64,000 bases of DNA from a bacterium. GTDB taxonomy: Bacteria > Bacteroidota > Ignavibacteria > Ignavibacteriales > Ignavibacteriaceae. Below, one piece after another: positions 9,338 through 18,012 of the stretch; the stretch's first letter is position 1; the number at the start of each line of letters is the position of its first letter. Below the pieces are notes generated by a model. That model saw only the letters and a list, made by a program, of their open reading frames with translations, was not told where the DNA came from and made no database searches. The stretch is from contig JADJWC010000001.1 of NCBI GenBank assembly GCA_016716565.1, positions 372,001-436,000 on the forward strand, in the 5' to 3' direction. The position numbers were made by a program, and so were the translations under genes.

Positions 9338-10120
9338 ATGCAAAATCAAAACAGAAGCGGTCTGGGCAAATTTCTTGCATTGGTTTATGGGGCGGTGAGC
9401 TATTTTATTTTTCTGGGAACTTTTCTTTATGCAATAGGATTTGTCGGAAACTTATTGGTTCCCAAATCAATTGATTCCGGAACCCAGGGCGGGACAGACA
9501 ATGCTTGGCTGATAAATATTTTACTGCTTTCACTTTTTGCCGCTCAGCATAGTGTTATGGCAAGGCAGGGTTTTAAAAAGTGGTGGACAAAAATAGTTCC
9601 TAAATCAATTGAGAGAAGTACGTTTGTTTTGATCTCCAGTTTAGTGCTTATACTTCTTTTTTATTACTGGAGACCAATGACGGGCACAATATGGAATGTG
9701 GAAAATGAATTATTCGTACTGTTTATGAACACACTTTATTTTGCAGGCTGGTTTATTGTTCTGATCGGAACATTTCTCATAAATCATTTCAACCTTTTCG
9801 GACTTCAGCAGGTTTATTTGAATATGAAAAACAGTGAACCAAAACCGCCTCAGTTTGTAAAGCCTCTGTTCTATAAAGTTGTAAGACATCCGCTTATGCT
9901 TGGATTCATAATTGCTTTCTGGGCAACTCCTCATATGACAGCCGGGCATCTTCTTTTTGCATTAGCAACTACAGGATATATTCTTGTTGCAATCCAGCTC
10001 GAAGAACGCGATATGGTAAGATTCCATGGTGAAGAATATAAAAGATACCAGCAGGAAGTATCTCAGATAATTCCACTGCCGCCTAAAAAACAAGTTGGTG
10101 TGATAGAAAAGAATTATTAA
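9338..10120 (+). CDS. mddA: Methanethiol S-methyltransferase (MddA, NnrU-like membrane protein)
   Basis: 260 residues from the ATG at 9338, chosen because GGAGG (9328-9332) sits five bases upstream; a start at 9326 would place that site inside the gene. Five or six hydrophobic segments are visible. The blocks YAIGFVGNLLVPKSID, AAQHSVMARQGFKKWW, FLINHFNLFGLQQVY, VRHPLMLGFIIAFWATP and EERDMVRFHGEEYKRYQ agree along the whole length with MddA as I know it. MddA methylates methanethiol with S-adenosylmethionine to make dimethylsulfide. The second half also matches the isoprenylcysteine methyltransferase fold. Likely linked to sulfur amino acid breakdown or thiol detoxification. Confidence 0.85.
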   Translation: MQNQNRSGLGKFLALVYGAVSYFIFLGTFLYAIGFVGNLLVPKSIDSGTQGGTDNAWLINILLLSLFAAQHSVMARQGFKKWWTKIVPKSIERSTFVLISSLVLILLFYYWRPMTGTIWNVENELFVLFMNTLYFAGWFIVLIGTFLINHFNLFGLQQVYLNMKNSEPKPPQFVKPLFYKVVRHPLMLGFIIAFWATPHMTAGHLLFALATTGYILVAIQLEERDMVRFHGEEYKRYQQEVSQIIPLPPKKQVGVIEKNY

Positions 10121-10136
10121 CCGGAGAGCTTGTTTT

Positions 10137-10367
10137 ATGATGAAAGAGATTTCAAATGTAGCGGATAAATTTATTCTGGTAAGATTTTATAAATACTATA
10201 TAATCGATAGTATAATAATTGTAAAAGATCATGGTTTAAAAGAGCTGTTCAAAAGAAGAGGATGGAAGTTCCTGCTGATAATTATTTCTTATTATGCTGT
10301 AAGAGATACATTAATTTATCTTATCATTCCTTACCTGGCAGCAAAAGGAATAATAAGTTTCTGGTAA
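10137..10367 (+). CDS. Small conserved-looking membrane protein, unknown function
   Basis: 76 residues with one amphipathic region and one clear hydrophobic stretch (about 45-70: KFLLIIISYYAVRDTLIYLI). It starts 16 bases after mddA with GGAGAG upstream, so it is probably in the same operon. Two ATGs lie in tandem (10137, 10140). I do not recognise a named family; single-helix proteins with a YYxVRDTxxY block occur in related bacteria. Confidence 0.65.
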   Translation: MMKEISNVADKFILVRFYKYYIIDSIIIVKDHGLKELFKRRGWKFLLIIISYYAVRDTLIYLIIPYLAAKGIISFW

Positions 10368-10537
10368 GTTGTAGAAATGATATCCGCCCTATCCGGGGCG
10401 GATATCTAAATAACGCCGAGTTTGTGATAACATTTCCGACCCGGCATCTGTTATCCGGCATCCGGCATTTAGTATCCCCGTATTCGTCCTTCGGACTACG
10501 TCGAGGTATCTGCCATCAGATTCTGCTTATGGTTATC
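10368..10537. repeat. Repeat-rich spacer between convergent genes
   Basis: It contains a palindrome CCGCCC..GGGGCGG near 10384-10402 (TATCCGCCC facing GGGCGGATA), which may end transcription on both strands, followed by the text-like repeat ATCCGGCATCCGGCAT that recurs in degenerate form at 11415-11470 and 23860-23888. Confidence 0.5.
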
Positions 10538-11194
10538 TTATAACTCTCTGCCAACCGATTCAGACCAGCGCAGTATATTACCATTTGCATCTTCGGTAAC
10601 AGCGGCAAGGAAGACCGTACTCTTGTTATACAGATCTGCAATCTGCTTATCAGTGGAGTTAAGATTAAAGGTAAGCTTTAGTTCATCCAGGTCGTAGCTT
10701 GTAATATGCTTAAGGCTAAAGTAGGGGAGCTCTTGTTTCTTCGGTTCGTAAAAGCTAGCCAGCAAAATAAAGACAACTCTCTTTTCATTTGGCAGTATAT
10801 CAAACGGCATCAGCTCGGCTTCAATTTTACCCGGGAGGAAGGTTATGCTTTCCACGGGCAGCGGAAATCCGTCCGGTGTTATTAAGTTCTTATCGGTAGG
10901 ACGCTCGGTGCCGCAAAGTTTAAAGTTCACCTTGCAGATTTTATTGTAGGCGCTGGATGCAGGTGCTTTCTTCAGATCCCATATCCTGTATAGGACATCC
11001 CTCTCCTTAATTGCTTTTGCAAAAAGTCCGTTTACCTTAAAGCGGTTCCTTTTATCAACTTCGTGAGGAGCTTTACTCATTCTGTATTTGGCAGGGCGGG
11101 CTGAAATATAATACTTACCGTATCTTGTTCTACCGACAATATCTCCAATCCTGCCGCTTAATTCCCCCAATACTTTTTTCTCTAATCTTGCCAT
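10538..11194 (-). CDS. DUF6266-like protein, unknown function
   Basis: 218 residues, no signal peptide or membrane segment. The N-terminus LGELSGRIGDIVGRTRYGKYYIS followed by the basic RPAKYRMS resembles the start of DUF6266 proteins of Bacteroidota (GGFSGKxGxVVG pattern). The rest is mixed beta structure with a conserved-looking end NILRWSESVG. Four near-identical 11-base repeats lie 47-86 bases upstream of its start and may regulate it. Function unknown. Confidence 0.7.
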   Translation of the reverse strand: MARLEKKVLGELSGRIGDIVGRTRYGKYYISARPAKYRMSKAPHEVDKRNRFKVNGLFAKAIKERDVLYRIWDLKKAPASSAYNKICKVNFKLCGTERPTDKNLITPDGFPLPVESITFLPGKIEAELMPFDILPNEKRVVFILLASFYEPKKQELPYFSLKHITSYDLDELKLTFNLNSTDKQIADLYNKSTVFLAAVTEDANGNILRWSESVGREL

Positions 11195-11240
11195 GCTCTT
11201 TATAATTTGTTCTGAATAATATAAATAAATACTGTCTAAC

Positions 11241-11280
11241 GGCCTACAAACAGCCTACAAACGGCCTATAAACAGCCTAT
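11241..11280. repeat. 11-base direct repeats upstream of the DUF6266-like gene
   Basis: GGCCTACAAAC, AGCCTACAAAC, GGCCTATAAAC and a partial AGCCTAT follow without spacing. The first base alternates G/A, so the higher-order unit is 22 bases, two helical turns. This phasing is what stacked operator sites would look like. It could equally be a simple satellite. Confidence 0.7.
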
Positions 11281-11504
11281 CATTGTTAAAATCTTATTCG
11301 TTGCTTTTAGTTTACTAAACCCCAAACAGAGGCGGGATTATTTTTTTAGGCAGAATTTCGATATTCAAAATTCGTTAATCGATTTTCGATATTCAGTTTT
11401 CGAATGATGAAGTCACAATCTGGTGTCTGGTATCCGGAATCTGACATCCAGTCTCCAATATCAGAGTTTGCAATCCAGTTCCTATCCGGAATAATTAAAC
11501 GCGG
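11281..11504. repeat. Repeat-derived spacer
   Basis: Degenerate dispersed text such as ATTTTCGATATTCAGTTTTCG and CTGGTATCCGGAATCTGACATCC, related to stretches at 12425-12460, 21600-21680 and 23785-23888. No gene is visible. Confidence 0.5.
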
Positions 11505-12236
11505 TTATAACAGAACAATGACTACCGTTATTATTCCAATCAAAATCACAAAGAATATTGCATAGCATAGTACACTGAGAAGAACTGCTTTTATTCTTTT
11601 AACTTTATTAAAGAATTGTGTGTAGCTCCAGACCATTAATATTATATCTGCAAGGATAAGCATATCTCTGAAAAGGAAAATGTTTTCAGTTCCATCTAAA
11701 ATAACAAGCAGCGGGAATGTTGCAATCCTTATCAGCAGTCTCTGGCTGGCAAGAAAAGTATTTAGGTAAATGTGCTCATAAAAATTATAACCCTGTTTCC
11801 GGAACGATAAATACGAACCTATCGAATAAACCGGAACGAATAGAAGATTAACTATGGCAAAATGATCAGCGATCCAGTTGCCCACGCTTCTAAGATCGAG
11901 CTTTCCATCCACAGCACTATCAGAAATTCCTGAAAACAGATTGATACCGAATGTATGATACAGCACACCATAAAATGCGGCAAATGCTAATAACAGAGCT
12001 ATGGGCTCAAAATGATTTACTCGTTTACCTTCAATGTATTCGCGGATAGATTGTCCGGGTCTTGTAAACAGCTGACGGGAAGTATAGAAAATTCCTTTAT
12101 GAAAATAATGAAGAAAATTTTTACGCAGATTTTTCAGCAGGAATTTAAAATCCAGTCGTTGTGTATCTGCGCTTTGTCCGCAGTTGTTGCAGAAGTTTCC
12201 CTCGAATTGATTATTACAGTTTTTACAGGTTATCAT
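11505..12236 (-). CDS. DUF3667 membrane protein with N-terminal zinc ribbon
   Basis: 243 residues. It opens with a zinc ribbon CKNC..CNNCG (residues 4-19), then a basic linker, then FYTSRQLFTRPGQSIREYIEGKRVNHFEP leading into four or five hydrophobic segments. This is the standard DUF3667 layout of Bacteroidota inner-membrane proteins. The role is unknown. It stands alone between repeat-rich spacers. Confidence 0.85.
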   Translation of the reverse strand: MITCKNCNNQFEGNFCNNCGQSADTQRLDFKFLLKNLRKNFLHYFHKGIFYTSRQLFTRPGQSIREYIEGKRVNHFEPIALLLAFAAFYGVLYHTFGINLFSGISDSAVDGKLDLRSVGNWIADHFAIVNLLFVPVYSIGSYLSFRKQGYNFYEHIYLNTFLASQRLLIRIATFPLLVILDGTENIFLFRDMLILADIILMVWSYTQFFNKVKRIKAVLLSVLCYAIFFVILIGIITVVIVLL

Positions 12237-12610
12237 ATTTGTTTAATTGCTCCCCGGTCGTATAAATATTTTTACCGGAAATTGTGTTTGCCAAAGTTAG
12301 CAACCCCATTCAACTTATCCATAATTATTTTGGATTAGCTCATAGCAACAGGAGAGATCAGTAGCTGGCGGGTTGTATGTCGTTAGTAAAAAGCCGGTAT
12401 TAATTCTTACTCTTACTCATAATCTTACTCTTAATCCAGCATCTAGAATCTAGATTGCTTTGCTCTGCTTTCAGTGTCCGGGAATTGTTTACCAATAAGT
12501 AGCCGAATAACTATAGTTGATTTAAAGCAAATAAATTTTATTTTCAACCTATACGGATTGAGTTAAATGTCCGTCAATTAAAATCATCAACAAACTTTTG
12601 GAGGCTTGTT
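12237..12610. other. Spacer with no gene
   Basis: The first part is upstream of the DUF3667 gene. The middle (12390-12480) has degenerate text-like repeats (ACTCTTACTCATAATCTTACTC, CAGCATCTAGAATCTAGATTGC, the latter containing the palindrome TCTAGA). The last about 100 bases are AT-rich and presumably carry the promoter of the SnoaL-like gene. Confidence 0.4.
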
Positions 12611-13129
12611 ATGTACAAATATCTTTTTACTCTACTGTTATTCCTTTCAATTACCGCATTTGTTTATACACAGGATATGGACAATGTGTCAATGGACGCA
12701 AAATACAAGATGATCTATAACGAAGTATTGAATGCGCTAACCACGGGAAAGACCGATGTGCTGGATAAATATATTGCCTCGGACTTTACCGAACACGATC
12801 CAAGTCCTGTGATGTCAACCAAAACTGGTCTTGAGCGCATCAAAGAGGACTTTGCTGCGTATCATAAAATTTTCCCCGATATGAAGGCGAAAGTTCACAG
12901 CATAGCCGTTTCGGGTGATATGCTTTTTGCTCACCTGACTTTCACGGGCACCACTTCTGAACCCGCAATGGGAATGCCGGCTGGTCACAAAATGACAATG
13001 AACTCAGTAGATGTTATCCGCTTCAAAGGTGATAAAGCTGTTGAGCACTGGGGATTTACTTCCAACTCAGATATTATGAAAATGATGCCGCAGGATAAAA
13101 TGATGCACGAAGGAATGGATAAGAAGTAG
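12611..13129 (+). CDS. Secreted SnoaL-like/ester cyclase family protein
   Basis: 172 residues with a signal peptide (about 1-20, ending FVYTQ) and an NTF2-like SnoaL fold: YNEVLNALTTGKTDVLDKYI, then DFTEHDP, GLERIKEDFAAYHKIFPDM, then HLTFTGTTSEPAMGMPAGH and VDVIRFKGDKAVEHWGF. GGAGG lies eight bases before the ATG. This fold is used by cyclases and hydrolases of small molecules; the substrate cannot be read from sequence. The C-terminus is unusually Met-rich (MMKMMPQDKMMHEGM pattern). Confidence 0.85.
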   Translation: MYKYLFTLLLFLSITAFVYTQDMDNVSMDAKYKMIYNEVLNALTTGKTDVLDKYIASDFTEHDPSPVMSTKTGLERIKEDFAAYHKIFPDMKAKVHSIAVSGDMLFAHLTFTGTTSEPAMGMPAGHKMTMNSVDVIRFKGDKAVEHWGFTSNSDIMKMMPQDKMMHEGMDKK

Positions 13130-13158
13130 AAAAGTTTTCAATCACATTTAATGTTGTA

Positions 13159-13181
13159 GAGACGTCCCGTCGGGACGTCTC
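13159..13181. repeat. REP palindrome type 1
   Basis: Arms GAGACGTCCCG and CGGGACGTCTC around a single T. The same element recurs at 13645, 14160 and 22464. It lies upstream of the RAYT transposase, the enzyme expected to act on such palindromes. Confidence 0.85.
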
Positions 13182-13307
13182 CCAGGGTTCTCTCGATACA
13201 TTGCATTACTCGAGAACCTTTACCCTTCCCGGTTTTCGAGTGTTTTCTGATGGAATCAGAAAAATTATCGAGAAAACATTACGTGTTAGCAAACCTAAAA
13301 GTAGCAA

Positions 13308-13330
13308 GAGACGGGTCACCGACCCGTCTC
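13308..13330. repeat. REP palindrome type 2
   Basis: Arms GAGACGGGTC and GACCCGTCTC around ACC. It is immediately upstream of the RAYT start (15 bases) and forms the right end of the pair with the type 1 palindrome at 13159. Between them lie further hairpins, for example TTTTCTGAT/ATCAGAAAA near 13244-13264. Confidence 0.85.
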
Positions 13331-13344
13331 TACGAAATAAATAA

Positions 13345-13923
13345 ATGGCAATGATTTTATTTAAAAATAAATTTAGGATTGACTCTTCTCGATTAAAGGA
13401 TTGGGATTACTCAACTCCGTGGTGGTATTATGTAACCATCTGCACAAAGAAAATGAAGTGTTGGTTTGGAGATGTTAAGGACGGTAAAATGATATTGAAC
13501 GATGTGGGGAAAATTGTAGACGAAGAATGGAATAAAACAAAAGAGATTAGAGGAAATGTTGATTTGGATTATTATGTGATAATGCCAAACCATTTTCACG
13601 GCAATATAATTATCAATGGTCCGGAAAAAATCGACAATACTGTAGAGACGTCCCGGTGGGACGTCTCAAAGAAGCCCGAGACGGGTCACCGACCCGTCTC
13701 TACAAATCTTAAACCGGATTCTTTAGGATCGGTAATTGGTCAATTCAAATCAATTTGTACAAAACGAATCAGAAAATCCGGCTATGAAAATTTCCAATGG
13801 CAGCCGCGTTTTTATGATTACATTATCCGGAATGAAAATGATTTAAGAAGAATAAGAGAATACATTAAAAACAATCCGCTCAAGTGGGAACTTGATGAAT
13901 ATTATAACTCCTCAATCGAATAA
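13345..13923 (+). CDS. REP-associated tyrosine transposase (RAYT, Y1 HUH family)
   Basis: 192 residues. The HUH metal site is MPNHFHGNI (His83, His85), the likely nucleophile is Tyr157 in QPRFYDYIIRNENDL, and the C-terminus EYIKNNPLKW is typical of TnpA_REP proteins. These enzymes cut single-stranded REP palindromes and are thought to spread them, usually existing as one domesticated copy per genome. REP-type palindromes sit just upstream. A complete type 1 + type 2 doublet lies inside the coding region (13645-13700), in frame, encoding residues about 101-119 (TSRWDVSKKPETGHRPVS) between the HUH and Tyr motifs. The frame is intact, so the protein may still work. Confidence 0.9.
   Translation: MAMILFKNKFRIDSSRLKDWDYSTPWWYYVTICTKKMKCWFGDVKDGKMILNDVGKIVDEEWNKTKEIRGNVDLDYYVIMPNHFHGNIIINGPEKIDNTVETSRWDVSKKPETGHRPVSTNLKPDSLGSVIGQFKSICTKRIRKSGYENFQWQPRFYDYIIRNENDLRRIREYIKNNPLKWELDEYYNSSIE
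13645..13700. repeat. REP doublet inside the RAYT coding sequence
   Basis: A type 1 palindrome at 13645-13667 (GAGACGTCCCG..GGGACGTCTC), a 10-base spacer, then a type 2 palindrome at 13678-13700 (GAGACGGGTC ACC GACCCGTCTC). The arrangement and spacer length equal the doublet at 22464-22519. It is read through in frame. Confidence 0.9.
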
Positions 13924-13942
13924 TAATTTATTTCAATAAAAT

Positions 13943-13958
13943 TCCCGCAAAGGCGGGA
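13943..13958. terminator. Short hairpin between convergent genes
   Basis: TCCCGC AAAG GCGGGA follows the RAYT stop by 19 bases and precedes the end of the opposite-strand gene. It has only a weak T-run (ATTTCT), so it is a modest terminator candidate. Confidence 0.4.
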
Positions 13959-13978
13959 TTTCTGATTAATTGAGTACG

Positions 13979-15613
13979 TCACTTAATCACCAACATCTTT
14001 TTTGTTTCGCTGAACCCGGATGCAGATAAAGTGTAGAAATACAAACCGCTTGGTAGTCCATTAGCATCAAAGTTGACTTCGTAAGTTCCTGCAAGCTTTT
14101 CTTCGTTGACAAGTGTTGCGATTTCATTTCCCAAAACATCATAAACTTTCAATGTTGTAAAGACGTCCCGCCGGGACGTCTCTACTGATGGAATAGCGAA
14201 TATTATTTTAGTAACCGGATTAAACGGGTTCGGAAAATTCTGGTAAAGTGTAAAACTGCCGGGGGTGTTTTCGTTAGAGTTTTCTTGAACAGAAACAACA
14301 CTTCCTGAATTTAGCTTCGCAAGAAAAATATTCAGGTAGTTGCCGGTGAAGGTAATTGTATCGAAGACTGAGTTTTCACCAACAAATCCGACGACATAAA
14401 TATTTCCATCGGCATCGCCTGTAATGCTGCTTCCGTTATCGTAATTATTACTGCCCGCAGCTTTCGCCCACTGAATAATGCCGTCAGCATTGTAGCTAAG
14501 AACATAGAGATCATTGTTTGCTACAACCGGGCTAAGTATTACTCCATTGCCAAAATTAATTGTACCTCTGAAGAAACCAGTCAGGTATGTGTCCCCGTTT
14601 GAATTACAGAAAAGAAAATTTGAATTGCCGGTAGTTGCATCGCCAAGTGTATTCCCTTGCGGAATTTCATTCAGCCAGATAAAATTTCCATCGGGGCTGA
14701 TTTTAGTTACGAAGAAATCGTAAACCCACTGCGGACCGTGTGCAACAAGATTACCGAAGTTTGTTTCAATAAAAATATTTCCGCTTAAGTACCCATTGCC
14801 AAAAGCATCCGTTTCAATATTGAAATCCTGGACCGTGATATCCTCTATGAAGTTTACCCACTGAGCAGTTCCGGCAGAGTTGTATTTAACAACGTATTCG
14901 TTGTAGGCAAAAGGGGCTATCGTATCCAAACCATTAAATGAAGTCAGGCCGCTGAAAGCAAAACCAGTAACCCAGACATTTTCCGAATTATCAACACTGA
15001 TATCGCTTACTGTTCCAACATTAGTCTGCAGGATTGTAGAAATCAGATTTCCGTCCGGATTGAATTCATAAATGTTTGCATTGACGTTGTAATTTGTGGC
15101 CCCGATCAAAATATTATTTAAAGACTTTAATTCCATCGCAGTAAGAATGCTGTGTTGTGGTGCAAATGACGTTGCGTCCAGTACCCAGAGAAAGTTACCA
15201 GAGACATCTGTTTTAAATACAAAACTGTTCTGGTTAATTTCGGTTTGATAAAGAGTTGTATTACCAAGTACTACTGAATCTCTGAAAGTGCCTATACAGA
15301 CCACATTGTTATCTGCATCAATATTTATTTCAGAAATATCTGTTTTACCATAGATTGTTCTCTCCCAGATTAATATACCGGAAGAATTTCGTTTCTCTAA
15401 TTTTGTATCGCCGTAAATAGTGGAGCCATAGACCTGATGATAGTTTACAAGTCTTGCACAAACGGGATTCCCTGAATTATCAATTGCAACCGCAGTATGT
15501 AAATAGGTTGGATTAAGCTGATAATTAAGCGGCTTAATATCAACCCATTCGAAAGATTGAGCCCGGATAAAAGTAAACGATAAAATTATTATAAGCGGTA
15601 ATAATCTTTTCAT
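13979..15613 (-). CDS. Secreted SBBP/beta-propeller protein with T9SS sorting domain
   Basis: 544 residues: signal peptide (about 1-18, ending FIRAQ), then repeated units of the SBBP type (AVAIDNSGNPV, NIDADNNVVCIGTF, DADGNIYVVGFVG), which form beta-propeller blades. The type A T9SS sorting domain occupies the last about 80 residues (NFPNPFNP, then LKVYDVLGNEIATLV, GLPSGLYFY and KKMLVIK). The protein should be exported across the outer membrane and anchored or released. A type 1 REP palindrome (14160-14182) lies in frame inside the sorting domain, encoding SVETSRRDVFTT. Ligand unknown. Confidence 0.88.
   Translation of the reverse strand: MKRLLPLIIILSFTFIRAQSFEWVDIKPLNYQLNPTYLHTAVAIDNSGNPVCARLVNYHQVYGSTIYGDTKLEKRNSSGILIWERTIYGKTDISEINIDADNNVVCIGTFRDSVVLGNTTLYQTEINQNSFVFKTDVSGNFLWVLDATSFAPQHSILTAMELKSLNNILIGATNYNVNANIYEFNPDGNLISTILQTNVGTVSDISVDNSENVWVTGFAFSGLTSFNGLDTIAPFAYNEYVVKYNSAGTAQWVNFIEDITVQDFNIETDAFGNGYLSGNIFIETNFGNLVAHGPQWVYDFFVTKISPDGNFIWLNEIPQGNTLGDATTGNSNFLFCNSNGDTYLTGFFRGTINFGNGVILSPVVANNDLYVLSYNADGIIQWAKAAGSNNYDNGSSITGDADGNIYVVGFVGENSVFDTITFTGNYLNIFLAKLNSGSVVSVQENSNENTPGSFTLYQNFPNPFNPVTKIIFAIPSVETSRRDVFTTLKVYDVLGNEIATLVNEEKLAGTYEVNFDANGLPSGLYFYTLSASGFSETKKMLVIK
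14160..14182. repeat. REP palindrome type 1 inside a T9SS sorting domain
   Basis: AGACGTCCCG C CGGGACGTCT with flanks matching the other copies (GTA before, TAC after). It lies inside the opposite-strand gene and is translated in frame. Confidence 0.85.
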
Positions 15614-15833
15614 TGCAGCCTTCCTTTAGTTTATTTAAAACATAAGCAATAAATGGAAAGACTTCAACCCCATTGATAAGTAAGAGAGCAACCTGAAAAC
15701 TTTAGTTGAAATATATCATCAATTAAAAGCAAAATTTGATTAACGCAGGCAGGGTCGTTCATATCGGGTCCGGCACTAGTTGATTTCAAGACTTAAGGTA
15801 AGTGTTGAGACAAAAAAGAAGACCAATGTAATT
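15614..15833. other. Spacer, no gene
   Basis: AT-rich DNA that presumably carries the promoter of the SBBP gene on the minus strand. A fragment GCAGGCAGGGTCG near 15744 resembles the CAGGCAGG repeat seen at 5835 and 60170. Nothing else stands out. Confidence 0.35.
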
Positions 15834-16034
15834 CTACTTTAAATTAGATCGCTGTTCCAGCATTCCGCCGATTCCGGCGCCGATGGCAATACCGCATCCG
15901 ACACCAACGGCTAACCACACGGCAATATCTTTTGTAAGCAGTCCGATAATAATTCCAGCTATTGCTCCACCGGTGAAACCGAAAGAAACACCAAAAGCCA
16001 GCTTGTTCATTTTTTGTTTCATAAAATTTTTCAA
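15834..16034 (-). CDS. Small glycine-zipper membrane protein
   Basis: 66 residues (62 if the ATG at 16022 is used instead of the TTG at 16034; neither has a clear ribosome site). Two hydrophobic segments are rich in small residues (FGFTGGAIAGIIIGLL and AVGVGCGIAIGAGIGGM), a glycine-zipper pattern of tightly packed helices. Function unknown. Confidence 0.6.
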   Translation of the reverse strand: MKNFMKQKMNKLAFGVSFGFTGGAIAGIIIGLLTKDIAVWLAVGVGCGIAIGAGIGGMLEQRSNLK

Positions 16035-16077
16035 AGGATTAATTATTTATTTTAATTCAAATCAAAGCATTCAGGGT

Positions 16078-16260
16078 TTATTTTATCTTTTCAACTATGA
16101 GCAGAAAATCAATCTTGGCACTCCCGCCTAAAATCAATAATGCGGGTGCAACGTTCGGAATAATTGATACAACCTCGCCTTCCAGTTTATTTAGAAATAG
16201 TTCGAGCTTTGCCTGATCTTCTTTCATATTGATCTGGAAGCGATGAATTCTGTATTTCAT
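16078..16260 (-). CDS. Small conserved-type protein, unknown function
   Basis: 60 residues with AAGGAG seven bases before the ATG, which supports a real gene. The sequence MKYRIHRFQINMKEDQAKLE..FLNKLEGEVVSIIPNV..IDFLLIVEKI resembles short proteins I have seen in this lineage: an alpha/beta protein with no membrane segment. It lies 43 bases upstream of the glycine-zipper gene and may be cotranscribed. No function can be given. Confidence 0.75.
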   Translation of the reverse strand: MKYRIHRFQINMKEDQAKLELFLNKLEGEVVSIIPNVAPALLILGGSAKIDFLLIVEKIK

Positions 16261-16422
16261 TTTTGATCTCCTTATTTTTAGGACAGGTTCGATATGTTAT
16301 TAAAGACACATCAATCATAAAAATAAAAAATCTGTTGTGATTTTTATTTTTCAATTAAACAAAGAAGCGGTGATATTTATTCTACTTTAATCACGTGTAA
16401 CAATAAAGCTCAAAGACGATTA

Positions 16423-17979
16423 TTATTTTAGCAGAACCATTTTCTTTATTTGAAACATATCACCCGCTGACAGCTTATAGAGATACAACCCGCTTGGTAG
16501 TCCTGCCGCATCAAAATTGACCTCGTAAGTTCCTGCAAGCTTTTCTTCGTTGACAAGTGTTGCAATTTCGTTTCCCAGAACATCGTAAACTTTCAGCGTT
16601 ACATTACTGATCACAGATAACTGATAACCGATTACCGTATTTGGATTAAACGGGTTCGGATAATTCTGAAAAAGTTTATAGTTCAATACTTCGATTTGCT
16701 CGGGATATTCTTCTACTGAAGTTACACTATCCACAAGTGCTGTCCACAAACTGTTAAGGTTGTTATCAATCCTGGTCCAGACAGGGCGCACAATATTATT
16801 ATGTGCACTAACGCCGTTATAATGACCTAAAAAATTATATTGAGATGGTGTGAATGGGGTTTCGCTTACTTTAAAATTTATGAACGAATCGCCTCCATCA
16901 CTTGATAACGCCATGTAAACATCTGTTTGAAGATTTGTATAGTTGCGGCGATCATAAAATAAAAAATATAAATTGCCATTTGTCTGATCAATTGTCATCC
17001 ATGCAAAAAACTGGTGTTTTCCCGGGGGATCGTTGTTAACCCGTATTGGATCAGACCAGCTTGTACCACTATCAGTGGACTTGACTAACCACACATCAGT
17101 ATCCTGGTAACCGCTTCGCGAATCTGTCCAGCATATATAAATATTTCCATTATCTTCACCAGAACTAAGATCACAATTAATTATTGGAAAACCGGGGGCA
17201 ATTTGAACGCCCGGGACGTTGAATACCAGCCAGTCAATATGAAATCCCGAAACGTTGACATCATCTTCCGGCCATGTAACTCCGCCATCAGTGGATTTGT
17301 CAAACATAAGACCGTATGGACTCCACCAGGTAACATATACCTCATTGTTTGGTCCGATTGCTGGCATTGGAGAATGATCACTATAATTTCCTGCCTGTGC
17401 ATTTCCTTTTCTATCACTTATAACAACCGGAGTATCCCAGTTTATGCCTCCATCTGTTGAACGAGATAATTGAATTTCTGAACTATCTTCCGGATTTATA
17501 CTTCCGTGATCATCAAACTGAGCCCATGTAACGTAAATGCTTCCATTCTCCTGGTTTACTGCAGCCCATTCTTTATCATTTTCTTTAGTTCCATTTAAAC
17601 CAGTGTATGAGCCATTTGACCAGGTACCGGGTAATGATGAAGTTTTTTGACACACTATCCGACTTCCATATGGTACGAGGTGGAAATAGTAATAACCATT
17701 CTGATCAGCTAAAACACAGGGATCACCATTGACACCGTATGTCGAAGCAAGAATACCATGTTGCCAGCTCATCCCACCATCAATTGAGTAGTAATAATTA
17801 TCAGTATTTGACCCAACCAGTATATGATTTGTATTATATGGATTAATAACAATTGAAGGCTCATTTGGCTCATATTGTTGTATTGCGTTTCCGACCATAA
17901 CATTTTGATACTGAGCAAAAATGGAGATACGGAAACAATAAAATCCAAATGTAAAATAGAAAAGTATTCTGTATATCAT
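16423..17979 (-). CDS. Secreted BNR-repeat (sialidase-fold) protein with T9SS sorting domain
   Basis: 518 residues: signal peptide (about 1-22), then BNR/Asp-box repeats (YYSIDGGMSWQ, SRSTDGGINWDTP, KSTDGGVTWPED, KSTDSGTSWSDP) that build a sialidase-like propeller, then a type A sorting domain (NYPNPFNPNTVIGYQ to KKMVLLK). Catalytic sialidase arginines cannot be confirmed by eye, so exo-sialidase activity is only possible. About 70 bases of its sorting-domain DNA are identical to the next gene's, suggesting recent gene conversion. Confidence 0.85.
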   Translation of the reverse strand: MIYRILFYFTFGFYCFRISIFAQYQNVMVGNAIQQYEPNEPSIVINPYNTNHILVGSNTDNYYYSIDGGMSWQHGILASTYGVNGDPCVLADQNGYYYFHLVPYGSRIVCQKTSSLPGTWSNGSYTGLNGTKENDKEWAAVNQENGSIYVTWAQFDDHGSINPEDSSEIQLSRSTDGGINWDTPVVISDRKGNAQAGNYSDHSPMPAIGPNNEVYVTWWSPYGLMFDKSTDGGVTWPEDDVNVSGFHIDWLVFNVPGVQIAPGFPIINCDLSSGEDNGNIYICWTDSRSGYQDTDVWLVKSTDSGTSWSDPIRVNNDPPGKHQFFAWMTIDQTNGNLYFLFYDRRNYTNLQTDVYMALSSDGGDSFINFKVSETPFTPSQYNFLGHYNGVSAHNNIVRPVWTRIDNNLNSLWTALVDSVTSVEEYPEQIEVLNYKLFQNYPNPFNPNTVIGYQLSVISNVTLKVYDVLGNEIATLVNEEKLAGTYEVNFDAAGLPSGLYLYKLSAGDMFQIKKMVLLK

Positions 17980-18012
17980 TACAAACCTCCGTTAAATTAT
18001 TATTATTGGATG

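Noticed and set aside
11241..11280. CRISPR array
   Set aside because: Repeats of 11 bases without spacers; no cas genes in the window.
13345..13923. IS200/IS605 transposase with tnpB
   Set aside because: No tnpB nearby; the C-terminal NNPxKW block and REP palindromes fit a single-copy RAYT instead.
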